The position numbers and the translations under genes are program-made. 5,514 nucleotides of DNA, from positions 1 to 5,514 of the forward strand of contig JBDLJJ010000154.1 of assembly GCA_039714435.1 (NCBI GenBank), read 5' to 3'. How positions within the stretch are numbered: position 1 is the stretch's first letter; each line of letters starts with the position of its first letter. The notes under the pieces are model-generated. The model was given only the letters and a program-made list of their open reading frames with translations, made no database searches and was not told the DNA's origin. Source of the DNA: JAZDDE01 sp039714435. GTDB lineage: Bacteria > Gemmatimonadota > Gemmatimonadetes > Palauibacterales > Palauibacteraceae. Shown one piece after another: positions 5,367-5,514 of this stretch.

Positions 5367-5514
5367 TCACCGGGAGCGGCTGACAGTAAGACTTCGCGTG
5401 GCCATGCCGAAGTTGACCTTGCCGGGATCCATGGCGATCATCTGGATCTCAACTGGTCCGGCCTGCGCGACCTGGACTTGAGTCTCATAGGTGCTTTCGG
5501 CGCCGCTGAACTCC
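5367..5514 (-). CDS. C-terminal end of an unidentified protein, probably beta-sandwich (partial)
   Basis: On the minus strand, a frame open from the right edge ends at TGA (plus-strand 5367-5369), giving 48 residues. The alternating polar/hydrophobic pattern (STYETQVQVAQAGPVEIQMI, then a MDPGK turn and ATRSLTVSRSR) looks like the last strands of an extracytoplasmic beta-sandwich. Third codon positions are mostly G/C, unlike the plus-strand frames here. The gene is convergent with the DUF3307-like gene, the two stops being 27 nt apart. No family can be named; a FixH/YtkA-like or carrier-type fold is only a guess. Confidence 0.6.
   Translation of the reverse strand, partial: EFSGAESTYETQVQVAQAGPVEIQMIAMDPGKVNFGMATRSLTVSRSR

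Noticed and set aside
1..5514. Search for CRISPR arrays, tRNA or rRNA genes, insertion sequences and attachment sites
   Set aside because: No regularly spaced repeats, tRNA-like cloverleaf, transposase motifs or terminal inverted repeats were seen on reading both strands.

Overview
The window is strongly GC-rich bacterial DNA with tightly packed, mostly plus-strand genes and G/C-ending codons. The fusion of a class III cyclase, an AAA ATPase and TPR repeats, together with a Crp/Fnr regulator, suggests an actinobacterial (perhaps Thermoleophilia-like) or Chloroflexota-like organism. No marker gene fixes the taxonomy, so this is only a leaning.

Layout, left to right. (1) 1-437: the 3' end of a HlyD-type membrane-fusion/adaptor gene. 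(2) 428-1138: a Crp/Fnr-family regulator whose start overlaps that gene. (3) 1139-1444: a regulatory intergenic region. It holds a near-perfect CRP-type operator (TGTGA-N6-TCACA) at 1199-1216, a TATACT -10 box, and a structured 5' leader. (4) 1445-1618: a GTG-initiated 57-residue peptide gene with a very good Shine-Dalgarno sequence. It has an acidic N-terminal part and a purely basic tail, and is followed by a strong intrinsic terminator at 1644-1683. (5) 1720-4956: a 1078-residue zinc-ribbon / class III adenylate cyclase / AAA ATPase / TPR protein. (6) 4953-5339: a DUF3307-like small membrane protein, translationally coupled to the cyclase gene. (7) 5367-5514: the C-terminal end of a convergent minus-strand gene.

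The most interesting object is the small peptide gene. It has its own promoter-like region, leader hairpin, RBS and terminator, and lies between an adaptor/regulator pair and a cyclase/ATPase sensor. This resembles a regulated, possibly exported peptide unit, but export, processing and function are inference. The regulator's recognition helix carries the same Arg-Glu-x-x-x-Arg pattern that reads TGTGA in E. coli CRP, and the matching palindrome lies 60 bp after its own gene. Its cyclic-nucleotide pocket, however, lacks the usual phosphate-binding Glu, Arg and Ser/Thr. The tempting circuit of cyclase to cAMP to this regulator is therefore not supported by sequence, and the regulator may sense something else.
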